37,602 nt of DNA, from NCBI GenBank assembly GCA_019912385.1, contig JAIOIW010000141.1:1-37602 (forward strand), written 5' to 3'. The DNA is from Notoacmeibacter sp. (GTDB taxonomy: Bacteria > Pseudomonadota > Alphaproteobacteria > Rhizobiales > Rhizobiaceae). The notes under the pieces are model-generated. The model saw nothing but the letters and a program-made list of their open reading frames with translations, had not been told where the DNA came from and did no database searches. Each line of letters starts with the position of its first letter. Position 1 is the first letter of the stretch. A program made the position numbers and the translations under genes. This document shows positions 1 to 7,454 of the stretch, piece by piece.

Positions 1-491
1 GCGAAGCTGCCGGACAACCTCCTTGATCCGGACGAGCCCGGCCGCGTGTCGGCTTGCGCCGCCGCATCCTTCTCGCTTTGCCAGCAGGTCATGTCACGCA
101 AGGCGTCCTGGAGCGTGATGTCACAACCGCGGCCGCGATCCGGGATATGTTGCAATCTCCCATGATCCTGGACCCGCGCCCCATTCTTCTCATCAACCGG
201 CTCTTGTGTTCGCCTGAGAGCAGGCAATGGACGTATCACACGTTCCCTGTTCGAGGCGATATTGTCCGAGACGATCGAGAAGCAGGACCGCGCAATCGCG
301 GAGCCCCGCGGCGAACCGGAAAGCCCCCATGCCTTTGGTCTTGGAATGTCGGAACGGTACGGCCGCCGGGCGACAGGACGAGCGGTTGCGACCCGGCGCA
401 CCATGAAACAAGCCAGAGCACCTGCAACAATCCACTAAAGACATGATTCCATTGAGATAAGTGGCGCGCCACTCAGGATGAAAGCGGGCAC
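1..491. other. Unassigned left edge, no supported gene
   Basis: I see no gene I can defend here. Several overlapping open frames exist on both strands, but none shows a family motif, a convincing ribosome binding site or a clear domain. One plus-strand frame (about 215-438) has an amphipathic stretch reading LFEAILSETIEKQDRAIAEP. One minus-strand frame stays open from about 250 to base 1. Either could be the remains of a gene. A palindromic GTGGCGCGCCAC lies at 461-472. The stretch resembles decayed accessory DNA rather than a normal regulatory region. Confidence 0.3.
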
Positions 492-854
492 TTGGGAATT
501 CAGGCGCCCAGATGTCCGAAAAAGCGAAAAAGCAGCGCGATAGCGGCGTCGACAGTCGCGCAATACGAAAGGCTGGTCAGGCGGTCGATTGGCCGATGGT
601 GGCGGGGAACTGGCCTTTTCGCGGGCGAAGGCGATCCTCTGGAGTTCGTGCAGTGGCTGATTGTCGGCAAGCACCAGTGGAAATCCGCAACTTGGCAGGC
701 GTACATGGTTGCCTCCGCCCGGGCATTGGAGGCTTGCGACAAAGAGTTCTGTCCCTTTTCACATTTTCCGCGCACCGGGGAGGCGCTGGTGCTTCTGCGT
801 GTCCGGCGGCACCGCAGCCGCGAGCAGCTGCGTCGTAAGACCTTGAAAGGTTGA
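492..854 (+). pseudogene. Tyrosine recombinase/integrase N-terminal fragment
   Basis: This is a 120-codon frame opening with TTG. The segment from about residue 20 to 82 (STVAQYERLVRR, then DPLEFVQWLI, then SATWQAYMVASARALEAC) looks like the helical core-binding (SAM-like) domain of a phage-type tyrosine recombinase: TVxxYxxxVRR, a short DPxxFxxWL helix and a third helix with SxxTWxxY. The catalytic domain with the R-H-R-Y residues is absent: the frame degenerates after about residue 95 into Arg-rich sequence and stops just before the convergent L,D-transpeptidase gene. It is therefore most likely a truncated relic. Family assignment is by eye from a short segment. It fits an old integrative element whose other end would be the tRNA-Arg at 15,892. 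Confidence 0.4.
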
Positions 855-856
855 GA

Positions 857-1723
857 TCAGGCGATGGCTTGCGTACCCACGACGATCGGCGAGCCGGCCG
901 GAACCCGCCCGTAGAGGTCAATCACGTCCTGGTTCATCATTCTGACGCAGCCGCTTGAAACAGCTTTTCCGATCGTCCAGTACTCCGGCGAACCGTGAAT
1001 CCGGTAGAGCGTGTCCACATTCCCTTGAAATATGTAGAGAGCGCGCGCTCCGAGCGGGTTGTCGAGGCCCGGTGGCATGCCGCCGTTTCGGGCGCTCCAT
1101 TTCGCCAGTTCCGGTTGCCGGGCGATCATCTCGTCCGGAGGCGTCCATTTTGGCCATTCCTGTTTCCACCCGACGCGGGCGCGCCCCGACCAGTCAAAGC
1201 CCGCACGCCCCAGGCCGACGCCATAGCGCAACGCCTTGCCACCCGCCAGAACGAGGTAGAGAAAGAACCTGTCGGTGTCGATGATGATCGTGCCGACCCG
1301 CTCGGAAGTCGGGTAGTCGACCTGCCGGCGATAGAATTTGGCCGGTACCCTCTTGAGATCCACCGCCGGGACGGGGAAGCGTTTCCCCGGTTTTGGCCCA
1401 TACATGAGGGCATGCGAAAGGTCCGACTCGGGTACGGACTGTTTTTCCGGGTCAGGCGCCTTCGTTACGCATCCGGCGAGCGCGAGTCCGGCAAGGCTGA
1501 CTGCACCGGTCAGCCAGTGGCGGCGGTTGAGCGCACGGCCGTTCCATACTCCCGTATCGTTTTCCGACTTAATGAAGGACTGCCGGGGCTTTGCCTGTTT
1601 GGCAACGGACGACGAAAACCGGACAGCGCGCGCTTTCGTTACAGGCCATGGCGAGGGGATCCTGTTCCCTTGCCCTTCGGAAGCAGTCCTTTCGGACTCC
1701 GGATTGTTTTCATTGGTACTCAC
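857..1723 (-). CDS. L,D-transpeptidase (YkuD), predicted lipoprotein
   Basis: The 288-residue product is a YkuD-family L,D-transpeptidase, which makes 3-3 peptidoglycan cross-links or attaches proteins to the wall in the periplasm. The catalytic region is near the C-terminus: RIHGSPEYWTIGKAVSSGC followed by VRMMNQD, giving the conserved His and the SxGCxR motif with the nucleophilic Cys. The export signal is unusual. An NRRHWLTGAVSLAGLALAGC stretch at residues 66-85 looks like a Tat-like lipoprotein signal with a lipobox ending at Cys85, but 65 polar residues precede it, and no in-frame ATG, GTG or TTG lies close upstream of it. The annotated GTG start overlaps the stop of the upstream paralogue (GTGA) and has GGAGG about 10 bases upstream, so translational coupling is likely. 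Either the long N-terminus is real or the gene's true start has decayed. Confidence 0.85.
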   Translation of the reverse strand: MSTNENNPESERTASEGQGNRIPSPWPVTKARAVRFSSSVAKQAKPRQSFIKSENDTGVWNGRALNRRHWLTGAVSLAGLALAGCVTKAPDPEKQSVPESDLSHALMYGPKPGKRFPVPAVDLKRVPAKFYRRQVDYPTSERVGTIIIDTDRFFLYLVLAGGKALRYGVGLGRAGFDWSGRARVGWKQEWPKWTPPDEMIARQPELAKWSARNGGMPPGLDNPLGARALYIFQGNVDTLYRIHGSPEYWTIGKAVSSGCVRMMNQDVIDLYGRVPAGSPIVVGTQAIA

Positions 1724-2289
1724 AGGACCAGGACCTCCGTCCCGACCGGAACCCGCTCGTAGAGGTCAATTGCATGGTCATTGATCATGCGGATGCAGCC
1801 GTTCGACACGGACTTGCCGATCGACCATGGCTGGTTCGTACCGTGAATCCGATACATGGTGTCTTGCGAGTCCCGGTAGAGATAGAGGGCACGGGCGCCC
1901 AGCGGATTTCCCGGGCCGCCCGGGACGCCGCCCGCATATTTCGCGTATTTCTCCGGCGAACGGCGGATCATGTTTCTCGTCGGCCGCCAGCTTGGCCACT
2001 CGGCCTTGCGCCCCACCTCCGCAACGCCCTTGAATGCCAGCCCCGCCTTGCCGACACCCACGCCATATCGGCGTGCCGTCCCGCCAGACAGTATCAGGTA
2101 CAGGAAATGGTCCGCGGTATTGATGACGATTGTTCCGGGTTTGTAGCCGGGAAGGGCGACAGTCTGCGGTTCATAACGCGGATCGAGTATGAACGGCTTT
2201 TTCGATGATGCCTGATGTGCGTGGGCCGGAAGACCCAACAGGCCGAGGCTGGCAAGCGAACCTGCCCAAAAGAACCTTCTCGTGATCAT
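1720..2289 (-). CDS. L,D-transpeptidase (YkuD), exported
   Basis: This 189-residue YkuD enzyme is a close relative of its downstream neighbour. It starts at the ATG giving MITRRFFWAGSLASLG, a Tat-like signal with a twin Arg and an AHA cleavage region near residue 24. In-frame ATG codons further upstream (2331, 2301) add only a non-signal leader. The catalytic segment is HGTNQPWSIGKSVSNGC followed by IRMIND, so His and Cys are present. The two enzymes share the GARALYxxxxxxDTxYRIHG block typical of the ErfK/YbiS/YcfS/YnhG-like branch. The stop codon overlaps the next gene's GTG by one step (GTGA), so the two form an operon. In a copper-rich region a role in cell-wall repair under metal stress is possible (inference). 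Confidence 0.87.
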   Translation of the reverse strand: MITRRFFWAGSLASLGLLGLPAHAHQASSKKPFILDPRYEPQTVALPGYKPGTIVINTADHFLYLILSGGTARRYGVGVGKAGLAFKGVAEVGRKAEWPSWRPTRNMIRRSPEKYAKYAGGVPGGPGNPLGARALYLYRDSQDTMYRIHGTNQPWSIGKSVSNGCIRMINDHAIDLYERVPVGTEVLVL

Positions 2290-2343
2290 GACTTGTCCCA
2301 TGCATTCCAAGGAGCCGATCATCCGCAACACAAGTTGCGGAAT

Positions 2344-2700
2344 TCAAAGCACCCAGGCTGCGATCGGAGGACGTCTAGGCAACGGGACGCGCGCGCCCTG
2401 TCGGCCGGCCGAGACGCGGCCATGAGGAAGCTGTCGAATTGCGCGGATCGGAATTGCGACGCCCGGAGTCAGGAAAACGCAATCCGCCGCGCAATGCACG
2501 ACCTGGTCCGAATTTTGTTGTTCGGCATCGACGCGGCACTTGCCGACATCATCCGTTTCCACCATCGCCATGTTGATCGACGGTTCCGGAGAAGAATGCG
2601 AAACGCCATTGTCCAAGGAATGGAAAAACGGCGGTTGCGCCGCGTCCGAGTACACCGAGACAAAAAAGACAATCAGCAACAATTTGAACAACTTGCTCAT
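2344..2700 (-). CDS. Small exported Cys/His protein, unknown function
   Basis: A 118-residue product with a clear signal sequence (MSKLFKLLLIVFFVSVYSDA). The mature part holds the spaced cysteines of DDVGKCRVDAEQQ and VVHCAADCVFLTPG, then an Arg/Pro-rich tail. I do not recognise a named family. The cysteine block resembles the one in the exported protein at 3389-3754 (DDCGTSVHCHHASAVMPG): both have C-x(n)-VHC followed by an A/F-x-x-PG turn, near the end of a short secreted chain. Position beside a CueR-like regulator relic suggests a metal-related periplasmic role (inference). The C-terminal third is low-complexity and may be altered by a frameshift. Confidence 0.55.
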   Translation of the reverse strand: MSKLFKLLLIVFFVSVYSDAAQPPFFHSLDNGVSHSSPEPSINMAMVETDDVGKCRVDAEQQNSDQVVHCAADCVFLTPGVAIPIRAIRQLPHGRVSAGRQGARVPLPRRPPIAAWVL

Positions 2701-2762
2701 CGCGAATTCGTCCTAGCCTACGAGGATAGAGGTGCGCAAGACATGCGTTCTCGATCAACGCG

Positions 2763-2793
2763 TGACACCAACTGTCATCACGTGAAAGTGATG
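2763..2793. promoter_or_regulatory. Paired inverted repeats upstream of exported protein gene
   Basis: Two short perfect dyads lie side by side in the upstream region of the minus-strand gene starting at 2700: TGACA-N5-TGTCA (2763-2777) and CATCAC-N6-GTGATG (2776-2793). They could be operator half-sites for the exported-protein gene. The sequence also covers the end of the broken regulator gene's 3' region, so chance or coding origin is not excluded. Confidence 0.3.
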
Positions 2794-2804
2794 GATCGCT
2801 TCGA

Positions 2805-3235
2805 TCACTGCGGCAAATTCATGCGAACCGTATCCGGGTCTTGAGCACCGTCGGTCGCGATATGGTGATCGCCAATCGGATTTCCGAACAGCATCGGACA
2901 CCACTGCGGCCAGAATCGCGCGCAGCGCGTCAAGCCGGCAAGCTCTTGATCAATTTCAACGATCGTCTCCGCCGCGATCCGTTTCACCTGTGCACTTGAC
3001 CGTGTCCTGCCGCTGCACAGCGAGAGCAGGGAACGACATTCGGCGACGGAAAGTCCCATGCTTCGCGCTCGTCGGAGAATGCAGAGGCATTGCACATCAC
3101 ACCCTGAGAAATCGCGATATCCGATCTTCCGCCGCCGCGGCCTGACGTGATCGGTGTCCTCATAGTACCGGATCGTTTCCTGCGGGAGTCCGGATCGCGG
3201 CCCTGCTCCGCGATGCTGTCGACGCCATCTGACAA
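2805..3235 (-). pseudogene. MerR/CueR-type regulator, frameshifted
   Basis: This is the relic of a MerR-family copper regulator. The DNA-binding part reads GLPQETIRYYED followed by GYRDFSGCDV and ILRRARSMGLSVAECRSLLSL, the usual winged-helix and dimer-helix start, with SSAQVK at the position where Cu(I) regulators carry Ser. The N-terminal piece (TTG start, SDGVDSIAEQGRD) is in a different frame from GLPQETIRYYED; a single base change near 3195 would rejoin them. A second frame break is likely near 2945: after IDQELAGL the expected helix (DALRAILAAVV) continues in another frame, whereas the open frame reads TRCARFWPQWCP. The apparent C-x7-C in that frame may therefore be accidental. A functional repressor/activator is unlikely. 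Confidence 0.72.
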
Positions 3236-3322
3236 TCAAAGCGCATGGCGGCAAAGGTCGATCGAGCGCCGCATCACCAAGCCGCAATACCGCGCTGGCA
3301 AGAAAACAGGCAGAAAGAGGAA

Positions 3323-3370
3323 TTGACCGATATCAATTGCCGATGAAATTGGACGGTTATCATATCCCGT
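3323..3370 (+). promoter_or_regulatory. Predicted FNR/FixK-type class II promoter
   Basis: The box TTGAC-CGAT-ATCAA at 3323-3336 matches the FNR/FixK/Anr consensus TTGAT-N4-ATCAA with one mismatch. A -10-like TATCAT lies at 3358-3363, which puts the start site near 3370 and the box centre about 41 bases upstream. That is the class II spacing known for FNR-family activators, and there is no good -35 hexamer, as expected. The first ATG downstream is at 3389. This predicts induction by low oxygen or nitric-oxide-type signals of the plus-strand genes that follow. Confidence 0.55.
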
Positions 3371-3375
3371 GATAA
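3357..3375 (+). promoter_or_regulatory. Palindrome over the -10 and start site
   Basis: TTATCA-N7-TGATAA is a perfect 6-bp dyad with a 7-base centre. It covers the predicted -10 element and start site of the FNR-like promoter, a place where a repressor would block transcription. It also sits between a TTGGAC (3349-3354) and a TAAATT (3373-3378) that could form an alternative 18-bp-spaced promoter. The binding protein is unknown. Confidence 0.4.
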
Positions 3376-3388
3376 ATTGGATCTTGTG

Positions 3389-3754
3389 ATGTTCCGGACC
3401 GCAACATTTCGAGCAAACCGAACGTCCGTGTCAGGGCGGATCGGGGTACTTGTTGCGGCGATTGCATTCATCTTCTCGATCGCAGTTTCCGTTCAGGCGT
3501 ATCAGGTCGGAGATATCGGCCACGCCCTGATGCCAACAGTCAGCCACTCCGCCGATGCAACCGGATTTCAGTCCGGAACATTGCAGACGACGGACGACTG
3601 CGGAACTTCGGTTCATTGCCACCATGCATCCGCGGTCATGCCGGGTACGTTCCGCGTAAACGCCCGCACGGATGACAGGCCCGCGTTCCCATCCGCAGAG
3701 CACGGTGCATTTCGGCTCGCGCGGATTCCAGCTCCCCCTCCCAGACCGGTCTGA
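3389..3754 (+). CDS. Small exported Cys/His protein, unknown function
   Basis: The chain is 121 residues from the ATG at 3389; a TTG at 3377 would overlap a possible -10. A hydrophobic stretch at about residues 17-36 (GRIGVLVAAIAFIFSIAVSV) ends in an AYQ region and should act as a signal peptide or membrane anchor. The mature part contains DDCGTSVHCHHASAVMPG, a compact Cys/His cluster that could bind copper or another soft metal, then a Pro/Arg-rich tail. No family is recognised. The motif resembles that of the exported protein at 2344-2700 on the other side of the broken cueR-like gene. The gene is the first behind the FNR-like promoter. Only a weak GGA sits 7 bases before the ATG. Confidence 0.5.
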   Translation: MFRTATFRANRTSVSGRIGVLVAAIAFIFSIAVSVQAYQVGDIGHALMPTVSHSADATGFQSGTLQTTDDCGTSVHCHHASAVMPGTFRVNARTDDRPAFPSAEHGAFRLARIPAPPPRPV

Positions 3755-4002
3755 CGCCAAGGCCAACCAGGCAGGAATTCCCGCCGGGTGACAGGCCATG
3801 ATTGCGCGCGAAGAAGCGACATCCGTGATCCGGAGGCTTAAGGCGCCAATCCCGACAGGACCGGCCGTATCCACCGCATCTTATCAAGCGCGCATCGCTT
3901 GAGGCCGCAGGCCAACTCGAACAAGCCGTTTTCGAACGCGAAACCGGCGTGGATCGATCGCGACACTCCATGCATCGCCCAAACCAGAAAGCGGAGCACG
4001 TA

Positions 4003-4335
4003 ATGGAAAATATCCTCTATTTCCTGCTGTGGGCAGGCGCGTTCTTCCTGATGATGCGGTTGGGCTGCGGCTCGCATGTGATGGGACACGGGCACGCGCA
4101 ACGCGCCAGCCCGAACACGAAAGACCGGGGACTACGCTGGATCGCACCGGACACCGATACCGATCCGGTGTGCGGAATGACGGTCCAGACCAAGAGCGCA
4201 AAGGCGGCGCTGCATGAAGGCAGGGTCTTCTATTTCTGCTCGCGCGACTGTCGCGAGCGCTTCGAGGCCGCGCCCGAAAGCTACCTGGCCGCCGATAGGT
4301 CAACTCCAGCCGAAAAGGAACATCACCATGGCTGA
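4003..4335 (+). CDS. YHS-domain membrane-anchored protein
   Basis: The 110-residue product starts at the ATG with CGGAG upstream; a longer frame to 3949 has no signal character. Residues 4-20 (ILYFLLWAGAFFLMMRL) form one membrane segment, followed by a His-rich GHGHAQ linker. Residues 54-96 form a YHS domain, beginning DPVCGMTVQ and containing FYFCSRDCRERF, with the three cysteines expected for metal binding. YHS domains occur in copper-handling proteins and at the ends of some P-type ATPases, so a membrane-tethered copper-binding role is likely. The protein ends in EHHHG. Its last codons overlap the next gene's start by 8 bases, so the two are coupled. Confidence 0.8.
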   Translation: MENILYFLLWAGAFFLMMRLGCGSHVMGHGHAQRASPNTKDRGLRWIAPDTDTDPVCGMTVQTKSAKAALHEGRVFYFCSRDCRERFEAAPESYLAADRSTPAEKEHHHG

Positions 4336-4651
4336 GCACGGCACCCCCAATCCCGCCAGACAAATCGGTATTCCGATCGCGGCGGGTCATATCCCCCGCA
4401 TACCGGTTGTCGCGCTGGGCATGAGTCTGGGCCTGTTCCTGACGATAACCTTTGTCCTGTGCGTCGGCTTCGACCTGCTCTTCCCGGGGCTCGCCATGTA
4501 CCAGACCTGGCTGAAGCTCTTGCCGGGGTTCACCTGGCTGAGCCTTCCAAGCTTCCTGCTCGGGCTCGTCGAATCCTTCGCCTACGGCTGGTACGTCGCG
4601 CTGATCTTCGCACCGCTGTTCAACTTTTTCGCCGCCCGGCGGGAGCGGTGA
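4328..4651 (+). CDS. DUF5676-type small membrane protein
   Basis: The 107-residue protein starts at the ATG inside the end of the YHS gene. It has two or three hydrophobic segments (about residues 27-52, 62-78 and 84-102) and the arrangement GLFLTITFVLCVGFDLLFPG ... WLSLPSFLLGLVESFAYGWY that I associate with the DUF5676 family of small inner-membrane proteins, often found in heavy-metal loci. No catalytic residues are apparent. Its tight coupling to the YHS protein argues that the two act together, perhaps as a copper-binding membrane pair (inference). A longer in-frame start at 4214 lies inside the YHS gene and is not credible. Confidence 0.65.
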   Translation: MAEHGTPNPARQIGIPIAAGHIPRIPVVALGMSLGLFLTITFVLCVGFDLLFPGLAMYQTWLKLLPGFTWLSLPSFLLGLVESFAYGWYVALIFAPLFNFFAARRER

Positions 4652-4705
4652 GCATAGCCAGGTACTGCGCGCTGGCGCGCTGAAAAATACAAGAGGTCCA
4701 ACAGG

Positions 4706-5767
4706 ATGGAAAACCACAAACACAAAATCGCGACCGCAGTTGCCACGTTGCTGCTGGCATCCGCGCCAGCCTTTGCAACCACCGTCTACATCCCCAATGG
4801 CAGCGCCGGCGAGATACTCGTCGTGGATGCCGAAACCAGCGTCATCAAAGTCCGCTGGGCTGGTTTCGATGCTATTCACGGCCTGGCCGGAGCGCCCGGC
4901 GCGAAATACCTCGTTGCAGGCAGCTATGCCGAGGTGGCCAAGGAAGCCGCCGCGGCACCGGCGAAACCGGAAGGCGTAACGCAGGACGAGCACGAAGCGC
5001 ACCATGCGCCCAAGGCTGCGCAAGCCATGCCGGCGGATGCCACTGTCAGCATCCTGACCATCCTCGACACGCAATCGGGCGAAGTCGTGCGCCGGCTCGA
5101 AGTTCCCGGTGCGGTTCACCATGTCGCAATGTCGCCCGACGGCCGGTTAGCCGTCGCCACTCATCCGACCACGGACGGAATCAGCATCATCGATCTGGAC
5201 ACCCTGTCGTTCCGGACTTTCGTGCCGACCGGCCCGAGCCCGAACTACGCGGTGTTCGCGCCAGACGGCGGTTCGGTCTTCGTCACGAACGCCGACAATG
5301 GCACCGTCAGTGACGTCGATGTCGCAAAGGGTTTTGTCCGGCGCAATATCCTGGCCGGGGAATCGCCCGAGCACATCATCGTCTCACGCGACGGCACGCG
5401 GCTGTATGTCGCCGATGCCTATGTCGGCAAGGTCCATGAGGTATCGGTGGCCGCCGGTGAGGTTGCCCGTTCATTCCAGATCGGCGGCGAGGTGCACGGG
5501 CTGGGCCTGTCGGATGACGGCGAAACGCTTTTCGTCGTCGGCAAGGGCGAAGACAAGCTGGTGGCGGTCGACATGGAAACTGGCGACCGGAAAACGACCA
5601 CGCTCGCGCCGGCCCCTTATCATCTGGCAACGATCGAAGGAGCCGGCACGCTTTACGTTTCGAGCCGGGAGAAACCGAAGGTCTGGATCGTTGATCAGTC
5701 CGACCTCGTCATTCGCGGCGAAATCGCCGTTTCGGGCGAGGGCCACCAGATGGTGGTGCTCCCCTGA
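4706..5767 (+). CDS. Periplasmic YVTN-type beta-propeller protein
   Basis: A 353-residue protein with a signal peptide (cleavage predicted after AFA near residue 24) followed by repeated propeller blades. Typical turns are MSPDGRLAVATH, FAPDGGSVFVTNADNGTVS, VSRDGTRLYVADAYVG and LSDDGETLFVVG. Such YVTN/cytochrome-D1-like propellers occur as periplasmic scaffold or haem-related proteins, NirF being one relative. Between blades, residues about 80-110 hold an Ala/His-rich insertion (DEHEAHHAPKAAQAM) that could bind metal. AGAGG precedes the ATG. The gene lies between the YHS/DUF5676 pair and a cytochrome c gene on the same strand, so it is probably part of one redox unit; the exact role is unknown. 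Confidence 0.75.
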   Translation: MENHKHKIATAVATLLLASAPAFATTVYIPNGSAGEILVVDAETSVIKVRWAGFDAIHGLAGAPGAKYLVAGSYAEVAKEAAAAPAKPEGVTQDEHEAHHAPKAAQAMPADATVSILTILDTQSGEVVRRLEVPGAVHHVAMSPDGRLAVATHPTTDGISIIDLDTLSFRTFVPTGPSPNYAVFAPDGGSVFVTNADNGTVSDVDVAKGFVRRNILAGESPEHIIVSRDGTRLYVADAYVGKVHEVSVAAGEVARSFQIGGEVHGLGLSDDGETLFVVGKGEDKLVAVDMETGDRKTTTLAPAPYHLATIEGAGTLYVSSREKPKVWIVDQSDLVIRGEIAVSGEGHQMVVLP

Positions 5768-5797
5768 TGCATTGCGAAAACCGCAAGGAGATCCGAA

Positions 5798-6310
5798 ATG
5801 AAACCGTTCCTCCGCTGCAGAACGGCACTTGGCTGCCTGATCGCCGTAGCCATGGTCGCCATCTCGCCTGCCGCTCTCGCCACAAGCGATAAGGACTCCT
5901 CCGATCGCCCGGGCACCATGATGTCAGGTGAAATGATGGCTCAGGGCCTGACAATGCCGGAAATGGATTCCGTGCGGGGCCGAAAGCTCTTTGCGAGCAA
6001 GGGGTGCGTGGTGTGCCACTCGGTCAACGGGATCGGCGGAGAGGATGCACCTCCGCTCGACGCCGCGACGATGACCCTGCCCATGAACCCGTTCGAGTTC
6101 GCGGCGCGGATGTGGCGCGGAGCCGAAGCGATGGTCGCGCTCCAGCGCGAGGAACTGGGCGCGCCGGTCGAACTGACCGGCGAAGAACTGGCCGACATCA
6201 TCGCCTTCGTCCACGACGCGGACGAACAGGCAAGGTTCTCCCACCATGATGTTCCCAAGAAGATCGACAACATGATGCATCACATGGGCGAAGGCGGGCA
6301 CAAAGACTGA
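5798..6310 (+). CDS. Periplasmic c-type cytochrome
   Basis: The 170-residue product has a signal peptide (LIAVAMVAISPAALAT) and one haem c attachment site, CVVCH at residues 70-74, after GRKLFASKGC. The distal part ELTGEELADIIAFVHDADEQ matches the C-terminal helix of class I cytochromes. Several Met residues (MMSGEMMAQGLTM, MTLPMNP) could supply the axial ligand or bind copper. His-rich and Met-rich ends (SHHDVP, MMHHMGEGGH) also suggest metal contact. It follows the propeller gene by 30 bases and precedes the Rieske gene, so it is a likely partner electron carrier. Confidence 0.85.
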   Translation: MKPFLRCRTALGCLIAVAMVAISPAALATSDKDSSDRPGTMMSGEMMAQGLTMPEMDSVRGRKLFASKGCVVCHSVNGIGGEDAPPLDAATMTLPMNPFEFAARMWRGAEAMVALQREELGAPVELTGEELADIIAFVHDADEQARFSHHDVPKKIDNMMHHMGEGGHKD

Positions 6311-6366
6311 TCGGCGACGCGGCAAATCGACGGACCTTCAACAACCAGACATGGAGGTATTGCGAC

Positions 6367-6906
6367 ATGACAAATGCAGCTGTCACGGACAAGCAACCCA
6401 CCAGGCGCGACTTCCTCTACGTCGCGACAGGGACGGCCGCCGCGATCGGCGCGGCGTTCGCCGCGTGGCCATTCATCGACAATCTGCGACCTTCGGCCGG
6501 CGTCCGCAGCCTGGCCGCGATCGAGGTTTCGCTGGCTCCGATCGAGCCTGGCCAGCGGGTGACGATAAAGTGGCGCGGCCAGCCTGTATTCATCGACAGG
6601 CGAACGCCGGAGCGAGTTGCCGCTGCGGTGGCCGACGACAACGCGGAATTGAAGGACCCCGAGCGCGATTACGACCGTGTGCAGGATCCGGAGTGGCTCA
6701 TCGTCGTCGGCGTCTGCACGCATCTCGGCTGCATCCCGCTCGGCCAGAAGGACGGGGACTCTCGAGGCGAATGGGGCGGGTGGTTCTGCCCCTGCCATGG
6801 CTCGGCGTATGACACGTCGGGGCGTATCCGCAAAGGGCCTGCGCCGAAGAACCTGGTCGTTCCGACTTACCGCCTGATCGACGGTGAAACAGTGATCTTC
6901 GGATGA
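6367..6906 (+). CDS. Rieske [2Fe-2S] protein, bc1-type, orphan
   Basis: The 179-residue protein resembles the iron-sulphur subunit of the ubiquinol-cytochrome c reductase (PetA). A Tat-type signal anchor (TRRDFLYVATGTAAAIGAA) forms the single membrane helix. The cluster ligands are in CTHLGC (residues 117-122; Cys117, His119 and disulphide Cys122) and CPCHGS (residues 141-146; Cys141, disulphide Cys143, His144). PxNLxVP-like sequence follows (APKNLVVPTY). No cytochrome b or c1 gene (petB, petC) lies beside it; instead single-haem cytochromes flank it. It could be an alternative Rieske subunit for the bc1 complex or the core of a separate electron pathway. The next frame begins at an ATGA overlap, although I prefer a later start there. 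Confidence 0.9.
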   Translation: MTNAAVTDKQPTRRDFLYVATGTAAAIGAAFAAWPFIDNLRPSAGVRSLAAIEVSLAPIEPGQRVTIKWRGQPVFIDRRTPERVAAAVADDNAELKDPERDYDRVQDPEWLIVVGVCTHLGCIPLGQKDGDSRGEWGGWFCPCHGSAYDTSGRIRKGPAPKNLVVPTYRLIDGETVIFG

Positions 6907-7010
6907 ACGGAAGGGGCAGGGAGAACCCAATCTTTCCGATACCGCGGCCCATCCCGCGCTATTCGGACAGTTCAACAGCAGACACACAGCAAATGACACG
7001 GAGCAAGACG

Positions 7011-7454
7011 GTGAAAATCAAGGATCAGCTTCCCAAGGTGTTCGTTCTCGGGTTCTTCGGACTCGGGGCGGCAATCCTGATATCGAAAAATTACCAGTCC
7101 ACATCCGCCGGCGACACGGCCGTAGCGCGCGTGAATGTCACGCAAGCCGCACTGTCGCAGACGGCAAGCGAGGGTGAAGCCCTGTTCGCGGCCAATTGCG
7201 CAACCTGCCACGGCGAAAAAGCATCCGGGACCGACAAGGGGCCACCACTTGTCCACGATGTTTACAATCCCGGTCATCACCCGGACGAGTCCTTCTATTC
7301 GGCGGCGGCAAACGGCGTCCCGCAGCATCACTGGCCCTATGGCAACATGCCGCCGCAGAGCCAGCTCGAGAAGGAGGAAGTGGCGAAGATCGTGCGCTAC
7401 GTCCGGGAGCTTCAGGTCGCAAACGGCATCACCTACAAGCCGCACAGGATGTAA
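7011..7454 (+). CDS. Membrane-anchored c-type cytochrome
   Basis: I choose the GTG at 7011 (147 residues) because ACGGAG sits 7 bases before it and the chain then opens MKIKDQLPKVFVLGFFGLGA, a clean uncleaved anchor (about residues 9-26). An ATG at 6903, overlapping the Rieske stop, and an ATG at 6993 are also in frame but give a Pro/Arg-rich leader. The haem motif is CATCH at residues 63-67 in AANCATCHGEKASGTDKGPP, and a later MPPQSQLEKEEVAKIVRYVR helix closes a class I cytochrome fold, with Met as probable axial ligand. Together with the upstream cytochrome and Rieske protein it could form a short electron transfer chain. Confidence 0.82.
   Translation: MKIKDQLPKVFVLGFFGLGAAILISKNYQSTSAGDTAVARVNVTQAALSQTASEGEALFAANCATCHGEKASGTDKGPPLVHDVYNPGHHPDESFYSAAANGVPQHHWPYGNMPPQSQLEKEEVAKIVRYVRELQVANGITYKPHRM

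Noticed and set aside
3884-5122. A 412-codon minus-strand frame opposite the YHS, DUF5676 and propeller genes
   Set aside because: It is a high-GC shadow of the plus-strand genes; the sequence is Arg/Gly-rich without motifs.
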